From Actinoplanes sp. NBC_00393 (GTDB taxonomy: Bacteria; Actinomycetota; Actinomycetes; Mycobacteriales; Micromonosporaceae), in NCBI RefSeq assembly GCF_036053395.1, contig NZ_CP107942.1, forward strand, positions 11,212,001 to 11,276,000: a stretch of 64,000 nt of DNA. The letters are read 5' to 3'. Of this stretch, positions 23,628 to 33,660 are shown piece after piece. The position numbers were made by a program, and so were the translations under genes. The notes beneath the pieces were generated by a model. The model was not told the DNA's origin, did not search any database, and worked only from the letters and a program-made list of their open reading frames with translations. Positions within the stretch are counted from its first letter, which is position 1; every line of letters starts with the position of its first letter.

Positions 23628-24833
23628 TCACCAGTTGTGCATCGTACCGTCCTGGAGGCGGTTGACCGGCAGGGACGCAGGCCGGTAGGGATGCCGGGCG
23701 GCCTGTTCCTCGTCGATGTCGACGCCCAAGCCCGGTTCCTCGCCGGGGTGCAGGTAGCCGTCCTCGAACCAGTAGGAATGCGGGAACACCTCGTCGGTCG
23801 CCGGAGTGTGCCGCATGTACTCCTGCAGGCCGAAGTTCGGGATGGCCAGATCGACGTGCAGAGCCGCGGCCATGCAGACGGGGGAGAGGTCGGTCGCGCC
23901 GTGCGAGCCGCTACGTACGTGGTACAGCGCGGCCAGGTCGAAGATGCGCCGCAGGTGGGTGATGCCTCCGGCGTGCACGACCGTCGTACGGATGTAGTCG
24001 ATCAACTGGGAGGTGATCAGCTCCTGGCAGTCCCAGATGGTGTTGAAGACCTCGCCCACGGCAAGCGGGGTCGTGGTGTGCTGCCGGATCAGCCGGAATC
24101 CCTCCTGCAGCTCGGCCGGCACCGGGTCCTCGATCCAGGTCAGCGCATAGGGTTCGAGGGATCGCCCGAGCCGGGCTGCTTCGATAGGGGTCAACCGGTG
24201 GTGAACGTCGTGCAGGAGCCGCAGCGTCGGCCCGAATTCCTCCCGGACCCGAGCGAAAACCCGCGGAACGTGGTCGAGATAGTGTGCCGTGGACCAGACG
24301 TTCTCGGTCGGCAGGGCGGCATCGGCCGGTTCGTAGTGCGCCCCGGCAGAGACGCCGTAGGTCGACTCCAGCCCCGGGATGCCCGTCTGCACCCGGATTG
24401 CCTGATAGCCGCGGTCAACATAAGACGATATTTCGGCTAAAACGGACTCGATGGACGAGGCGTTGGCGTGCCCGTAGACAGTCACGCCGGAACGTGATCG
24501 CCCACCAAGGAGCTGGTAGACGGGCAGTCCGGCAACCTTGCCCTTGATGTCCCAGAGAGCAGTGTCCACAGCTGCGATGGCGGACATCGTCACCGGCCCC
24601 CGCCGCCAGTAAGCCCCCCGATACAGGTACTGCCAGGTGTCCTCGATCCGTGCCGGATCCCGCCCGATCAGCAGCGGCACCACATGCTCGGTCAGATACG
24701 CGGCGACGGCCAGCTCACGGCTGTTGAGCGTCGCGTCCCCCACCCCGGTCACGCCCTCATCCGTGACGATCTTCAGGGTGACGAAGTTGCGCCCCGGGCA
24801 CGTCACGATCACCCGCGCTTCGGTGATCCTCAT
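23628..24833 (-). CDS. manD: D-mannonate dehydratase-type enzyme (enolase superfamily)
   Basis: The ATG at 24833 overlaps the permease stop as ATGA and gives 401 residues, the usual ManD size. The capping domain is followed by a barrel with metal ligands Asp209 (LLHDVHH), Glu235 (WIEDPVP) and Glu261 (AVGEVFN). Arg147 (AIRVQT) and Tyr159 (STYG) match the positions of the catalytic pair in characterised ManD, and His211 matches the second base. ManD enzymes dehydrate D-mannonate (and sometimes D-gluconate) to 2-keto-3-deoxygluconate; many members have low activity, so the true substrate may differ. It is the last gene of the LacI-ABC operon, which suggests that the importer brings in its sugar acid substrate. 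Confidence 0.88.
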   Translation of the reverse strand: MRITEARVIVTCPGRNFVTLKIVTDEGVTGVGDATLNSRELAVAAYLTEHVVPLLIGRDPARIEDTWQYLYRGAYWRRGPVTMSAIAAVDTALWDIKGKVAGLPVYQLLGGRSRSGVTVYGHANASSIESVLAEISSYVDRGYQAIRVQTGIPGLESTYGVSAGAHYEPADAALPTENVWSTAHYLDHVPRVFARVREEFGPTLRLLHDVHHRLTPIEAARLGRSLEPYALTWIEDPVPAELQEGFRLIRQHTTTPLAVGEVFNTIWDCQELITSQLIDYIRTTVVHAGGITHLRRIFDLAALYHVRSGSHGATDLSPVCMAAALHVDLAIPNFGLQEYMRHTPATDEVFPHSYWFEDGYLHPGEEPGLGVDIDEEQAARHPYRPASLPVNRLQDGTMHNW

Positions 24834-25666
24834 TCGACCGGATCCTCCTTGACCCGGGCCACCAGCTGCGTCGGATTGACGAACCGCAACGCGACCACCA
24901 GCAGCACCAACATCATCACGCAGTAGATGACGGCCATCGCGTCCACCGACTGCTGCGCCCGGATCCCGGCCGCCGACATCGAGTAGAACAGCGCCACGAC
25001 CAGGGTCTGCGAGTCCGGCCCGGCGGTCAGGAAGGTCAGCTCGAACATGCCGACGGTGCGGACCACCACCAGGATCGAGGAGGCCAGGATGCCGGGGATC
25101 AGCAGCGGCGCGAGGATCCGCAGAAAGACATGACGGGTACGCGCACCGCACATCCTCGCCGCCCGTTCGATCGCCGGGTCGATCTGTTCGATGAACGGGG
25201 TCATGGTGAGGATGACGAACGGGATCGACGGCACCAGGTTGGCCAGCACCACGCCGGAGAGGTGCCCGGCCAGCCCGTACTTGTAGAGCACCGTCGCCAG
25301 CGGGATGCCGTAGGTGATCGGCGGCATCAGGATCGGCAGCAGGAACAGCAGGTAGACGATCCGGCTGCCCGGGAAGGCACGGCGGGCCAGGACGTACGCG
25401 GCCGGCACTCCCACCGCCACCGAGATGCCGGCGACGAGCAGACACACGATCAGGGTGACGGTGAGGACCGGGAGCAGGGTGAACTCGTCCCAGGCCTGGC
25501 CGTACCACTGGGTGGTGTACGCCTCCGGCAGCCACGAGTCGAACCAGCGCAGCCCGAACGAGTTGACCACGACCGACCCGATGACGCCGGCCAGCCCGAT
25601 GAAGAAGATGACCACCGCACCCCAGACCAGCCAGGCGGCCGGGCTGGCGACTATAGAGCGTTTCAT
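24830..25666 (-). CDS. ABC transporter permease, PotC/ThiP-like
   Basis: The 278-residue protein has six membrane helices and the permease loop [20 protein letters not shown] near residues 165-190. It overlaps its neighbours by 4 bp on both sides. With the second permease and ATPase it forms a 2-aminoethylphosphonate/spermidine/iron-type importer architecture. The co-encoded sugar-acid dehydratase and LacI regulator suggest a sugar acid or uronate as cargo (inference). Confidence 0.9.
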   Translation of the reverse strand: MKRSIVASPAAWLVWGAVVIFFIGLAGVIGSVVVNSFGLRWFDSWLPEAYTTQWYGQAWDEFTLLPVLTVTLIVCLLVAGISVAVGVPAAYVLARRAFPGSRIVYLLFLLPILMPPITYGIPLATVLYKYGLAGHLSGVVLANLVPSIPFVILTMTPFIEQIDPAIERAARMCGARTRHVFLRILAPLLIPGILASSILVVVRTVGMFELTFLTAGPDSQTLVVALFYSMSAAGIRAQQSVDAMAVIYCVMMLVLLVVALRFVNPTQLVARVKEDPVE

Positions 25667-26550
25667 CCCTTACCTCCCGCAGTCGAGCCGGTGTAAAGGA
25701 GGCCCCGCAACCCCAGGACGACCGCGATCACGATCAGCTCGACGACGCCCATGATGATCGCGGCGGCCGACGCGGCCGCGTAGTCGTAGCGCACGTATGC
25801 CGCCTCGTATGCGGCGATCGAGATGACCCGGGTGCTGCCGGACGGGTCACCGACCAGGATCGCCGACGGGAACACGCTGAACGCCAGCACGAACGTCAGG
25901 CAGAACGTGGTGGCCAGACCGGGCGCGAGCAGCGGCAGGGTGATCCGGAAGAACCGCTGCCGCCATCCCGCGCCGAGGGTGGCCGCGGCCCGTTCCAGGC
26001 TCGGGTCGATGCCCGACAGATACGACAGGACGAGCAGGAACGCGAACGGGAACCCGGTGATGACCAGGGAGAAGAACACCCCCCAGTAGTTGTTGGTCAA
26101 CCGGACCGGCTCATCGCTCAGCCCGGTGGTGAGCAGGAACCGGTTGAACCAGCCGGCCGGGCCGAGGAAGTTGAGCAGCCCTTCGGCGGTGAGCACGGTC
26201 CCGAGCGTGATCGGCACGACCAGCACGGTGGTCAGCACCCGTTTGCCGCGGAACCGGCCGCGCATCCGGTAGGCGATCGGCACCGACGCGAGCACGTTGA
26301 GCAGCGCCGCGGGCAGCGCGATCCACAGGGTGGTCGCGATGGTGTCGCGCTGGTAGGCGTCACTGAAGAAACTCTGGTACGCCGAGAGCACCCCACCCTC
26401 GCGCGGCTGCAACGAGACCGCCAGCCCGTACCCGAACGGGTAGATGAACAGCGCGACCACGAACACCGTGGCCGGCACCAGCAGCAGCATCTGGCTGTCC
26501 ACGCCGCGCTCGGCGAGCCGGTGCCGCAGCGCGACGGTCGACGTGGTCAT
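25663..26550 (-). CDS. ABC transporter permease, PotB-like
   Basis: The 295-residue protein has six membrane helices, a long outer segment after the first helix ([19 protein letters not shown]) and the coupling loop [22 protein letters not shown]'s core. ATGA overlaps occur at both ends. It is the partner channel subunit of the importer encoded here. Confidence 0.9.
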   Translation of the reverse strand: MTTSTVALRHRLAERGVDSQMLLLVPATVFVVALFIYPFGYGLAVSLQPREGGVLSAYQSFFSDAYQRDTIATTLWIALPAALLNVLASVPIAYRMRGRFRGKRVLTTVLVVPITLGTVLTAEGLLNFLGPAGWFNRFLLTTGLSDEPVRLTNNYWGVFFSLVITGFPFAFLLVLSYLSGIDPSLERAAATLGAGWRQRFFRITLPLLAPGLATTFCLTFVLAFSVFPSAILVGDPSGSTRVISIAAYEAAYVRYDYAAASAAAIIMGVVELIVIAVVLGLRGLLYTGSTAGGKG

Positions 26551-27590
26551 GCCGCGTCCGCCGGGAAGATCAGCAGCCGCTCCGGTGGGAAACCGAGCTT
26601 CACCTTGTCGCCGGGGGCGAGCCGCTGACCGGTGAGCACGTGCAGGACCAGGCCGTCGTCGGTGCGCACCTCGGCGGCGATCTCCCGGCCCTGGTACTCG
26701 GCGACCTCCACGGTGGCCTCCAGGTCTCCGGTGAGACTCACGTCCTCGGGGCGGATCGCCGCGACGACCGGGGAGCCGTCACTGATGTCGCCGACTCGGG
26801 TGCCGTTTGCGCGTACCCCCAAGGCCTTGATCTTGATCGAAGCGCCGTCGGCGCTGCCCGGCAGCAGATTGCGGTAGCCCATGAAATCGGCGACGTGCCG
26901 GTTGGCCGGCCGGGTGTGCACCTCCTCGGGCGTGCCGATCTGCTGCACCCGGCCCTCGCGCAGCACCACCAGGCGATCCGACAGCGACAGCGCCTCCTCC
27001 TGATCATGGGTGACATAGACCGTCGTCAGCCCGAGTGCCTGGTGCAGCCGCCGGATCTCGGTGCGCATCTCCAGGCGCAGCTTGGCGTCGAGGTTGGAGA
27101 GCGGCTCGTCCATCAGCACCAGCGACGGCTCGACCACGACCGCGCGGGCGATCGCGACCCGCTGCTGCTGCCCGCCGGAGAGCTGGCCGGGCAGCTTGGT
27201 CGCGTGCTCCTCCAGATGCACCAGGCGGATCGCGTCCTGCGTGCGGCGCCGGGCTTCAGCGCGCGGCACGCCACGCATCTGCAGACCGAAAGAGACATTC
27301 TTCTGTACGGACATGTGCGGGAAAAGCGCATAGTTCTGGAACACCATCCCGAACCCGCGGCGTTCGGGCGGAAGCGTGTCCAGGCGGGTGTCGTCGCGCC
27401 AGATGCTGCCAGCGGTCAGCGGAAGCAGTCCGGCCAGGCAGTTCAGCGCCGTCGACTTGCCGCAGCCGGACGGACCCAGCAGGGCGATGAACTCGCCCCG
27501 CCGGATCTCCAGGCTCAGGTCGGCCAGGGCGTCGACGCCGGCGAACCGGCGGGTCACCCCGTCCAAACGCAGCCGCTCGAAGCGGGTCAC
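26547..27590 (-). CDS. ABC transporter ATPase, PotA/UgpC type
   Basis: The GTG at 27590 overlaps the binding-protein stop as GTGA and gives 347 residues. Walker A is GPSGCGKST, the signature LSGGQQQRVAIARA, Walker B LVLMDEPLSNLD and the switch histidine lies in YVTHDQEEA. A C-terminal TOBE/OB-type domain from about residue 235 (AAIRPEDVSLTG) is a regulatory region in this class. Unlike the mannan importer, this system brings its own ATPase. Confidence 0.93.
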   Translation of the reverse strand: MTRFERLRLDGVTRRFAGVDALADLSLEIRRGEFIALLGPSGCGKSTALNCLAGLLPLTAGSIWRDDTRLDTLPPERRGFGMVFQNYALFPHMSVQKNVSFGLQMRGVPRAEARRRTQDAIRLVHLEEHATKLPGQLSGGQQQRVAIARAVVVEPSLVLMDEPLSNLDAKLRLEMRTEIRRLHQALGLTTVYVTHDQEEALSLSDRLVVLREGRVQQIGTPEEVHTRPANRHVADFMGYRNLLPGSADGASIKIKALGVRANGTRVGDISDGSPVVAAIRPEDVSLTGDLEATVEVAEYQGREIAAEVRTDDGLVLHVLTGQRLAPGDKVKLGFPPERLLIFPADAA

Positions 27591-28801
27591 TTCTTCACCT
27601 TCGAGCCGCCGATCTCCCGGTCCCAGCGGTCGAAGGCGGCGACCAGGGCTTTCGCGTCGAGCGGCACCTCGAGGGGGTTGTCCGCGATGAGCTTCTCGTA
27701 CTCCGGGCGGCCGAACTCCTGAATGGCCTGCTGACTGTCGGCCGGCGCCATCGACAGCGGCACGTCCTTGATCGCCGGGCCGGGGTAGAAGTAGCCCTTG
27801 TCGTACGCCTTCGCCTGCTGTTCCGGGGTCAGCATCCAGGCGAGCAGCCCGAGCACGGCGGCCTGCTTGTCGGTGCTCACGCCCTTCGGAACCACCGCGT
27901 AGTGCGCGTCGGTGACCCAGTGGAAGCCCTCCAGGGTGCCGACCTTCGCCTCCTTCGGCACCGTGCCGAGCACCCGCGGGTTGATGTCCCAGCCGGTCGT
28001 CGACAGGATGATCTTCGCCGAGCCGTTGGCCAGGTTCTTCATCGTCTCGCTGGTGCTGGACGGGTAGAGGGTGATCTGCGCGTCCAGCTCCTTGAGGTAC
28101 GCCCAGGTCTTGGCCCAGCCGTTCACCGGGTCCTTCGGGTCGCTGTCGCCGAGCAGGTAGGGCAGGCCCATCAGGAACGTCCGGCCGGGGCCGGAGTTGG
28201 ACGGCCGGGCGTACTGGACCGCGCCCTTGTTGGCCTTCGCGTAATCGAGCAGCGCCTGCGCGCTGGCCGGCGGGGTGGGCACCCGCGCCGGCAGATACTC
28301 GATCAGCGGCCCGGACGGGTAGTAGGTGACCGTGACGCCGTGGTCGCCGGCCAGCTTCTGCATGTTCGCCGCGCCGGGCAGGTAGTTGCCCATGCCGGTG
28401 AGCCGCGACGCGTGGGTGGGCAGCAGCGGCAGCCACAGCCCCTGGTCGATGCCGGCGGCCAAACCGTCCACACCGGTCAGCACCAGGTCGATGTCGACCC
28501 GGCCGGCGTCCTGCTGCGCCTTGATCTTGCCGACCAGCTCGGGCGCGGTCGCCTTGGTGTAGGTGACCTTGCTGATCACGTCACCGTTCTTGGCCACGAA
28601 GTCGTCGATCATGCCCTGGGTGAGCTGAAGGTTGCCGGCGACGTCGAGCGCGTTGAGGGTGACCGGCTGGGCGGGCTTCTCCGGCACCGGCCCGCTGTCG
28701 GTGGCCGGGCCCTCGGTCTCGGGCGGGCTACAGGCGTTCACCAGCGGAAATGTGAGGGCGGCGGCACCTATCGTCAGGAATTGGCGTCTGCTGGACGGCA
28801 T
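27587..28801 (-). CDS. Tat-exported solute-binding lipoprotein
   Basis: The 404-residue protein starts with a clear twin-arginine motif (SRRQFLTIGAA) and a lipobox ending VNAC. The body is a family-1-like binding protein of the PotD/iron type (NALDVAGNLQLTQGMIDDF ... WDINPRVLG). It lies 11 bp after the LacI gene and is translationally coupled to the ATPase gene. Its ligand is probably the substrate or precursor of the dehydratase encoded at the end of the operon (inference). Confidence 0.9.
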   Translation of the reverse strand: MPSSRRQFLTIGAAALTFPLVNACSPPETEGPATDSGPVPEKPAQPVTLNALDVAGNLQLTQGMIDDFVAKNGDVISKVTYTKATAPELVGKIKAQQDAGRVDIDLVLTGVDGLAAGIDQGLWLPLLPTHASRLTGMGNYLPGAANMQKLAGDHGVTVTYYPSGPLIEYLPARVPTPPASAQALLDYAKANKGAVQYARPSNSGPGRTFLMGLPYLLGDSDPKDPVNGWAKTWAYLKELDAQITLYPSSTSETMKNLANGSAKIILSTTGWDINPRVLGTVPKEAKVGTLEGFHWVTDAHYAVVPKGVSTDKQAAVLGLLAWMLTPEQQAKAYDKGYFYPGPAIKDVPLSMAPADSQQAIQEFGRPEYEKLIADNPLEVPLDAKALVAAFDRWDREIGGSKVKK

Positions 28802-28812
28802 GGTCTTCTCCT

Positions 28813-29793
28813 TCAGCGCGGGCCGGTGGAGCCGCGCACGATGAGCTGGGTGGGAAGCACCCGGCGGGTGGCGGTGGGCCGTTGCGGGTCGGCCATCAGA
28901 TCGAGGAGCAACTCCACCCCGGCCCGGCCGATGTTCTCCTTGGCGATCGCGACCGTGGTCAGCCCGGGGCTGACCAGGCCGGCGAGCAGGATGTCGTCGA
29001 AGCCGACGACGCTGATCCGGCCGGGCACGGCGATGCCCCGGGCCTGCAGGCGGTTCAGCAGGCCGAGCGCGACCAGGTCGTTGTAGGCGAGCACGGCGGT
29101 GGCGGGCGAGGCGACGACCAGGTCGGCCGCGGCGGTGCCGCCCTCGACGGTCGGCGCCACGTTGCCGATCTCGACCAGTTCCATCTCGTACGCGGTGGTG
29201 GCGCTCTTGATGCCGCGCAGCCGGTCCCGGTTCGACCAGGAGGCGCGAGGGCCGGCGACGTACGCGATACGCCGGTGCCCCAGCGCGTGCAGATGCCCCA
29301 CCGCCTGGCGCATCCCGTCCGCGCTGTCCGCCGTGACCGACGGGAACCCGGTGATCCGCCGATTCAGCACCACCATCGGCGTCTGCCCGGCGAACGCCTT
29401 GATCTCGTCGTCGGCGGCCCGGGGCGAGCAGAGCAGGAACCCGTCCACCTGCTTGGCCAGCGCCCGGATCAGCGGCACCTCCACCGCCGGGTCCTCGTCG
29501 GTGTCGCTGAGGAACACGGCGTAGTCGAACCGGCGGGCCTGCGTCTGGATCGACTTCACCACGCTGGGGAAGAACGGGTTCGCCAGATCCGGCAGAACCA
29601 CGCCGATGTTGCCGGTCCGCCCGGTGATCAGGCTGCGGGCCACCCGGTTCGGCGCGTAGCCGAGGTTGCGGGCCGCGCTCTCCACCCGCTGCCGCGTCTC
29701 CGGCCGGACCTGGTGGGGGTTCGTCAGCGCCCGGCAGACCGAGGACGGCGACACCCCGGCGAGCCGGGCCACGTCCTTGATCGTCACGGCCAT
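28813..29793 (-). CDS. LacI family transcriptional regulator
   Basis: From the ATG at 29793 the protein has 326 residues: a helix-turn-helix (IKDVARLAGVSPSSVCRALT, residues 5-24) with hinge helix to about 58, then the two-lobed sensor domain (GVVLPDLANPFFPSV ... VVGFDDI). It is the first gene of the ABC/dehydratase operon, so it is probably autoregulated. A LacI-type palindrome (29879-29890) lies 86 bp upstream of its start. Confidence 0.94.
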   Translation of the reverse strand: MAVTIKDVARLAGVSPSSVCRALTNPHQVRPETRQRVESAARNLGYAPNRVARSLITGRTGNIGVVLPDLANPFFPSVVKSIQTQARRFDYAVFLSDTDEDPAVEVPLIRALAKQVDGFLLCSPRAADDEIKAFAGQTPMVVLNRRITGFPSVTADSADGMRQAVGHLHALGHRRIAYVAGPRASWSNRDRLRGIKSATTAYEMELVEIGNVAPTVEGGTAAADLVVASPATAVLAYNDLVALGLLNRLQARGIAVPGRISVVGFDDILLAGLVSPGLTTVAIAKENIGRAGVELLLDLMADPQRPTATRRVLPTQLIVRGSTGPR

Positions 29794-29878
29794 GACCGGC
29801 GCCCCCTGATCTTTGTTTCGATCTGCGGTCGATCTCTCGATCTTTATTTGATGGAGATCGATGGGTTGGGCCCAGTCT

Positions 29879-29890
29879 GGAATCGTTTCC
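29879..29890. promoter_or_regulatory. LacI-type operator
   Basis: GGAATCGTTTCC has the central CG and the GGAA/TTCC arms typical of LacI-family operators (consensus close to GAAACGTTTC). It lies upstream of the LacI-led operon. Repeated CGATCT motifs occur nearer to the gene (about 29819-29843). Confidence 0.55.
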
Positions 29891-29939
29891 GGAATATTGT
29901 CAAGCGTTCCCGCGGGCCGCGCCGCTACCCTTGCCGCGG

Positions 29940-30334
29940 TCAGCGACAACGTCCATCCCACCCGTAACGTCCACGTCGGCACGCGCAACGCCGACATCGA
30001 CGAGATGCCGGCCCCGCTTCCTCTGGCGCAATGATGTCGAGACCTTGACGAGCTGCCAGGACGCCCGCGAGAGCAACGGCAGCCGGCTGGACACGCTGCC
30101 GCACATGGCCGACTACGTGCCCCCGCGGTCGCGGCTGGGCGTTCATCGACTTCCCCATCCAGGACGGCCTGGACTTCCTCGACGTGGTCGCCCAGGGCGG
30201 CCCGCGGGACACTTTCTACCTGCGCATGACCCACTGACCGACCTGCCAGAAGTCATGCGCCGCGTGACCGCCTTCGTGGCCGGCGATCTGGTCCCCCCGG
30301 CCCCGATCGACCGCACCTCCCTGGGCCAGCCCTG
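29940..30334 (+). pseudogene. Decayed gene of unknown function with several frameshifts
   Basis: Protein-like stretches follow one another in different frames: VHPTRNVHVGTRNADIDEMP, then RNDVETLTSCQDARES with RLDTLPHMADYV, then WAFIDFPIQDGLDFLDVV to FYLRMTH, then DLPEVMRRVTAFVAGDLVPP to SLGQP and a stop at 30332-30334. At least three frame changes are needed to join them, so no single product is made. Codon use within each stretch fits the genome. No family was recognised; it may be a former member of the neighbouring sugar-acid locus. The following 30335-30584 is pyrimidine-rich (repeated CCCAGCCCT) without a gene. Confidence 0.5.
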
Positions 30335-30584
30335 ACGGCCACACCTCTCCCAGCCCTGCTCTTCCGGCCCGCCGCAGCGCTGACCGAGGCCCCTCCTCCC
30401 AGCCCTCTCCTCCAGCCCTTTCTTCCCAGCCCTGCCGCTGCTCGGACCACGCGCTGTCGTCCTCCCTGCCCGCCGGCGCGGCTGCTATTTGCCATGCGCG
30501 GCCGGGACGCCGACTACGCTCGGCTCAAGCCGGGCAATAGCCGGTCGGGACTGACCTTGGGCTGTCATTTCGCGGGAGGCCGCA

Positions 30585-31415
30585 ATGCGGATCGCCGTCA
30601 CCGGAGGCACCGGCAAGCTGGGCCGGGCCGTAGTCACCGATCTCCGGCAACACGGCCACGAGGTGATCAACCTGGATGCGGCCGCGCAGCGCCCCGACAT
30701 CCGGATCGACCTCACGGACTACGGCCAGACGATCGAGGCACTCACCGCCATCGACGACCGATACGACCACATCGACGCGGTGGTGCACCTGGCCGCGATC
30801 CCCGCTCCCGGCCTGACCGCCAACGCCGCCACCTTCCAGAACAACATCACCGCCACCTACAACGTCTTCGCCGCCGCCCGAGCCGCCCGCATCACCAACG
30901 TGGTCTGGGCCTCCAGCGAAACCCTCCTCGGCATCCCGTTCGACACCCCACCGCCGTACATCCCGCTGGACGAGGACTACCCCGCCCGCCCCGAGTCCCG
31001 ATACGCCCTGGTGAAGCACCTCGAGGAGACCATGGCAGAACAGTTCTGCCGCTGGGACCCCACGCTCAAGATGATCGGCCTCCGCTTCTCCAACGTCATG
31101 GAGCCCGCCGACTACGCGGAGTTCCCGTCTTTCGACAGCGACCCCCATCTGCGCAAATGGAACCTGTGGGGCTACATCGATGCCCGCGACGGCGCCCAGG
31201 CAGTCCGAAAGGCCCTCGCCTACGAGCCCACCGGCGCTGAAATCTTCATAATCGCCAACGCCGACACAGTAATGAGCCGCTCCTCAGCAAGCCTCGCAGC
31301 CGAGGTCTACCCCGACGTCCCGGTGACAAGACCCCTGGGTGAACACGAAACCCTCCTCTCCATCGACAAGGCCCGCCGCCTCCTCGGCTACGACCCCCAA
31401 CACACCTGGCGCTGA
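30585..31415 (+). CDS. NAD(P)-dependent oxidoreductase, extended SDR family
   Basis: The 276-residue protein begins with the nucleotide-binding motif TGGTGKLG and has the catalytic Tyr and Lys in SRYALVKHLEE, with WASSE supplying the serine. Size and pattern fit the epimerase/uronate-dehydrogenase-like branch of extended SDRs. The ATG follows a GGGAGG site. It is divergent from the LacI-ABC-dehydratase operon, with the decayed gene between them, and could act on the same sugar or uronate (inference). Whether it is an epimerase or a dehydrogenase cannot be read from sequence. Confidence 0.87.
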   Translation: MRIAVTGGTGKLGRAVVTDLRQHGHEVINLDAAAQRPDIRIDLTDYGQTIEALTAIDDRYDHIDAVVHLAAIPAPGLTANAATFQNNITATYNVFAAARAARITNVVWASSETLLGIPFDTPPPYIPLDEDYPARPESRYALVKHLEETMAEQFCRWDPTLKMIGLRFSNVMEPADYAEFPSFDSDPHLRKWNLWGYIDARDGAQAVRKALAYEPTGAEIFIIANADTVMSRSSASLAAEVYPDVPVTRPLGEHETLLSIDKARRLLGYDPQHTWR

Positions 31416-32195
31416 CACACCCGCCCAGCCCACCCCCCTCCTCAGCCTCGACCCACGGTGCCTGACGTCGCGACCTGACTTCGCGGGCAAGCACACTGAC
31501 CACAAAGCCAAGCCGTCCCGTAGGCAACAAGGCCGAGCTGGCCCAGGCCACGAGTCCAAGCCGGTCCCGGGGTCACGGGTCCGAGCCGTCCCGGGCAAAG
31601 CGTGCTGCGTAAGCGGGCCGGCTCGAGCGCGCTGTCAAGCCGCTTAGAACGCATGGCGTCAACGAATCTCGCCGCAGCGAACACTGGTCGGGAGGTGCCC
31701 GCTGTCCGGTTTCGGGTGATCGATGCAATCTCTTATTGTGAAGGCGAGAAATGTAAGGAGAAAAGCTTCCAGTAAAAGTGGTATTCACCTCAGCCACCGC
31801 ACAGTAATTGTTCTGAACCTTGCCGTGCCTGCAATCGCCGAGTAAGACCTTGCCCACCACCCTGCAATGACCACACGAATTCAAGAAAATCCCAGAACAA
31901 GCCAAGCGAAGACGGATCGGACCAGGCAGACCGGCCCCCGGAACCGCATGGTGGACCGCTGGTTTACGCAACGAACAGCCGCCGGTGAGATGCCGATCTT
32001 GCGGCGACTGCCGTTCCCTCCGACCTGCCGATCGTGAGGTCAGAACTATCCGCAGAGGCCGGTCCGACGCCAGAGACTGCGCCGCACACGCCGACCACCC
32101 GGACGCTGACCGCGGTGCCGGAAGCGCCGGCCGTGGTGCAGTTGGTGCTGACCTTGGTGCAGTTCGTCCTGACCGCGGTGCGGGAGGTATCGGCA
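31416..32195. other. Gene-poor stretch with an AT-richer island
   Basis: No supported gene. Sequence from about 31720 to 31970 is much less GC-rich than its surroundings (for example TCTTATTGTGAAGGCGAG) and holds short open frames on both strands, none with a good ribosome site or recognisable content. It may be a remnant of transferred DNA or a regulatory region. About 32080-32330 has a periodic Val/Leu-coding pattern on the plus strand caused by repeated GTGC-type blocks. Confidence 0.5.
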
Positions 32196-32636
32196 CTAGC
32201 GAAGGTCGGGGGGATTGCGGTGTGGGCGGTGACGGCGGCAGTGCAGGCGGCTGGGACTGCTTTGCGGGCGCTGAGGGACTTGGTGCAGGTGGGGACTGCG
32301 GTGCGGCAGGGGCTGGCCGTGAGGTAGGCGCATTGGTTGCGGTGCAAGGATCGGCTGCCGCGGTGCCGGCGGCGGGGACTGCCGCACGCGTGTTGGCGGC
32401 TCCGGCGCCGGGGTCACTTGTCGCGCGGTGGGGATCGGCGGCGAAGCCGGCACCGCCGGGCATGGCTGGACGCTTCCGGTGGCAGGCGCTGTCGCCGCAG
32501 GGGAGTCGCTCTGCCTGACCCGGCGCAGCTTCTCGGCATGGCGGCGCCGCAACCCCCAAATGCGATGCCGCTCATGCTCGCGACGAAATTCGTCACGGGC
32601 GGCAGAGTAATTCCGAGACGCAGTTCGGTCACGCAT
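32196..32636 (-). CDS. Small basic protein with Pro-rich tail, uncertain
   Basis: From the ATG at 32636 the frame gives 146 residues. The first 50 (MRDRTASRNYSAARDEF, then REHERHRIWGLRRRHAEKLRR) look like a compact basic helical protein. The rest is a low-complexity Pro/Gln/His/Arg region. The start region is less GC-rich than the tail. No family is recognised and the ribosome site is weak, so this could be a genuine small protein with an expanded tail or a chance frame. Confidence 0.35.
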   Translation of the reverse strand: MRDRTASRNYSAARDEFRREHERHRIWGLRRRHAEKLRRVRQSDSPAATAPATGSVQPCPAVPASPPIPTARQVTPAPEPPTRVRQSPPPAPRQPILAPQPMRLPHGQPLPHRSPHLHQVPQRPQSSPSRLHCRRHRPHRNPPDLR

Positions 32637-32946
32637 GGAAGCAATTTCTGCCCTGCTAAACAATGACGCCTGCCTCATGCATAAATTGTCCCGCACGGCT
32701 CGTCGAAAGTGTAAGAAAATGATCATGCCAAATCTCGCATCAGCCAGAGTTCTAAATGGCTCAAATCGGCGGCCAGCGGCGCAACGCCGAAATGGTGCGA
32801 AAGTGGCGATCGGACATCGCGGCCGCCGTGTTGTCGTCACGGCTTGGGTGCCCTGTCCGCTGTGTATTTGGTGCGACGAGTGAATACGCGCAGCCGAGGC
32901 CCGACCTCGGTGCGCAGGCGCCAGAACGAGCGGATGACGCCCGCAT

Positions 32947-33118
32947 GCGGAGGGCTGGAGGCAGGCAGGCGGGCTGGCGGAGGGCGGGAGGCAGGCAGGC
33001 GGGCTGGCGGAGGGCGGGAGGCAGGCAGGCGGGCTGGCGGAGGGCGGGAGGCAGGCAGGCGGGCTGGCGGAGGGCGGGAGGCAGGCAGGCGGGCTGGCGG
33101 GAGGTGGGAGGCAGGCGG
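32947..33118. repeat. 30-bp tandem repeat, about five copies
   Basis: The 30-bp unit is GGCTGGCGGAGGGCGGGAGG plus CAGGCAGGCG. Four copies from 32971 to 33090 are identical, preceded by one variant and followed by a truncated variant. The plus strand has many short G-runs. Confidence 0.9.
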
Positions 33119-33660
33119 CAGGTAGGAGGGTCGGTGGGAAGAGGAAGGGCTGGGGAGAGATGGGAAAGGCCGGCGGAGGTGGGAGCCCGGCGGCAAGTGG
33201 GAGGTGGGTGGGCTGGCGGGAGACGGGCTGGCGGGAGGTGGGAGGCCGGCGGAAGGTGAGGGCCAGCGGCAGGTGGGAGGCCGGCGGAAGGTGAGGGCCA
33301 GCGGCAGGTGGGAGACCGGCGGTAGGTGGGGGCCGGCGGCAGGGTGGGAGGGCTGGCGGGAAGCGGGGAGCAGCGGGAGGCGGAAGGCCGGCGGCGGATG
33401 GGAGGGCCGGCGGGAAGAGGAAAGGCTTGGGAGAGGTGGGAGGCCGGCAGGCTGGAGCGCCGGCGGGAAGTGGCAGCGCCAGCGGGGAGAAGGGCCGGCG
33501 GGAAGAAGGGGACCCCGGCGGAAGGTGGGAGGGCCGGCGGGATGTGGCAGGGCCGACCGGATGCGGCAGGGCCGACCGGATGTGGCAGGGCCGGCCGGAT
33601 GTGGCTGGGCCGGCGGGAGGTGGGAAGGGAGGCGGGGGTCGGTGGGAAGTGGGATGTCGC
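33119..33660. repeat. Degenerate G-rich minisatellite
   Basis: Continuing from the 30-bp array, variants of GGCCGGCGG-AGGTGGGAGG recur irregularly (for example GGTGAGGGCCAGCGGCAGGT twice at about 33256-33310, and GGATGTGGCAGGGCCGACC-type blocks at about 33540-33605). Purines dominate the plus strand. The region could form G-quadruplexes. Confidence 0.75.

Noticed and set aside
31723..31845. Forty-codon frame (MQSLIVKARNVRRKASS start) in an AT-richer island
   Set aside because: No clear ribosome site or family; an AT-rich stretch gives such frames by chance.
32034..32327. Hydrophobic plus-strand frame rich in Val, Leu and Ala
   Set aside because: The hydrophobic look comes from repeated GTGCAG/GTGCTG blocks; no ribosome site, no homology recalled, and it overlaps the better minus-strand candidate.
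32756..33259. Frame coding repeated AGGRQAGWRR units
   Set aside because: It is only the translation of the 30-bp G-rich array, with no ribosome site, and the opposite strand gives an equally long Pro/Ser/Ala frame.
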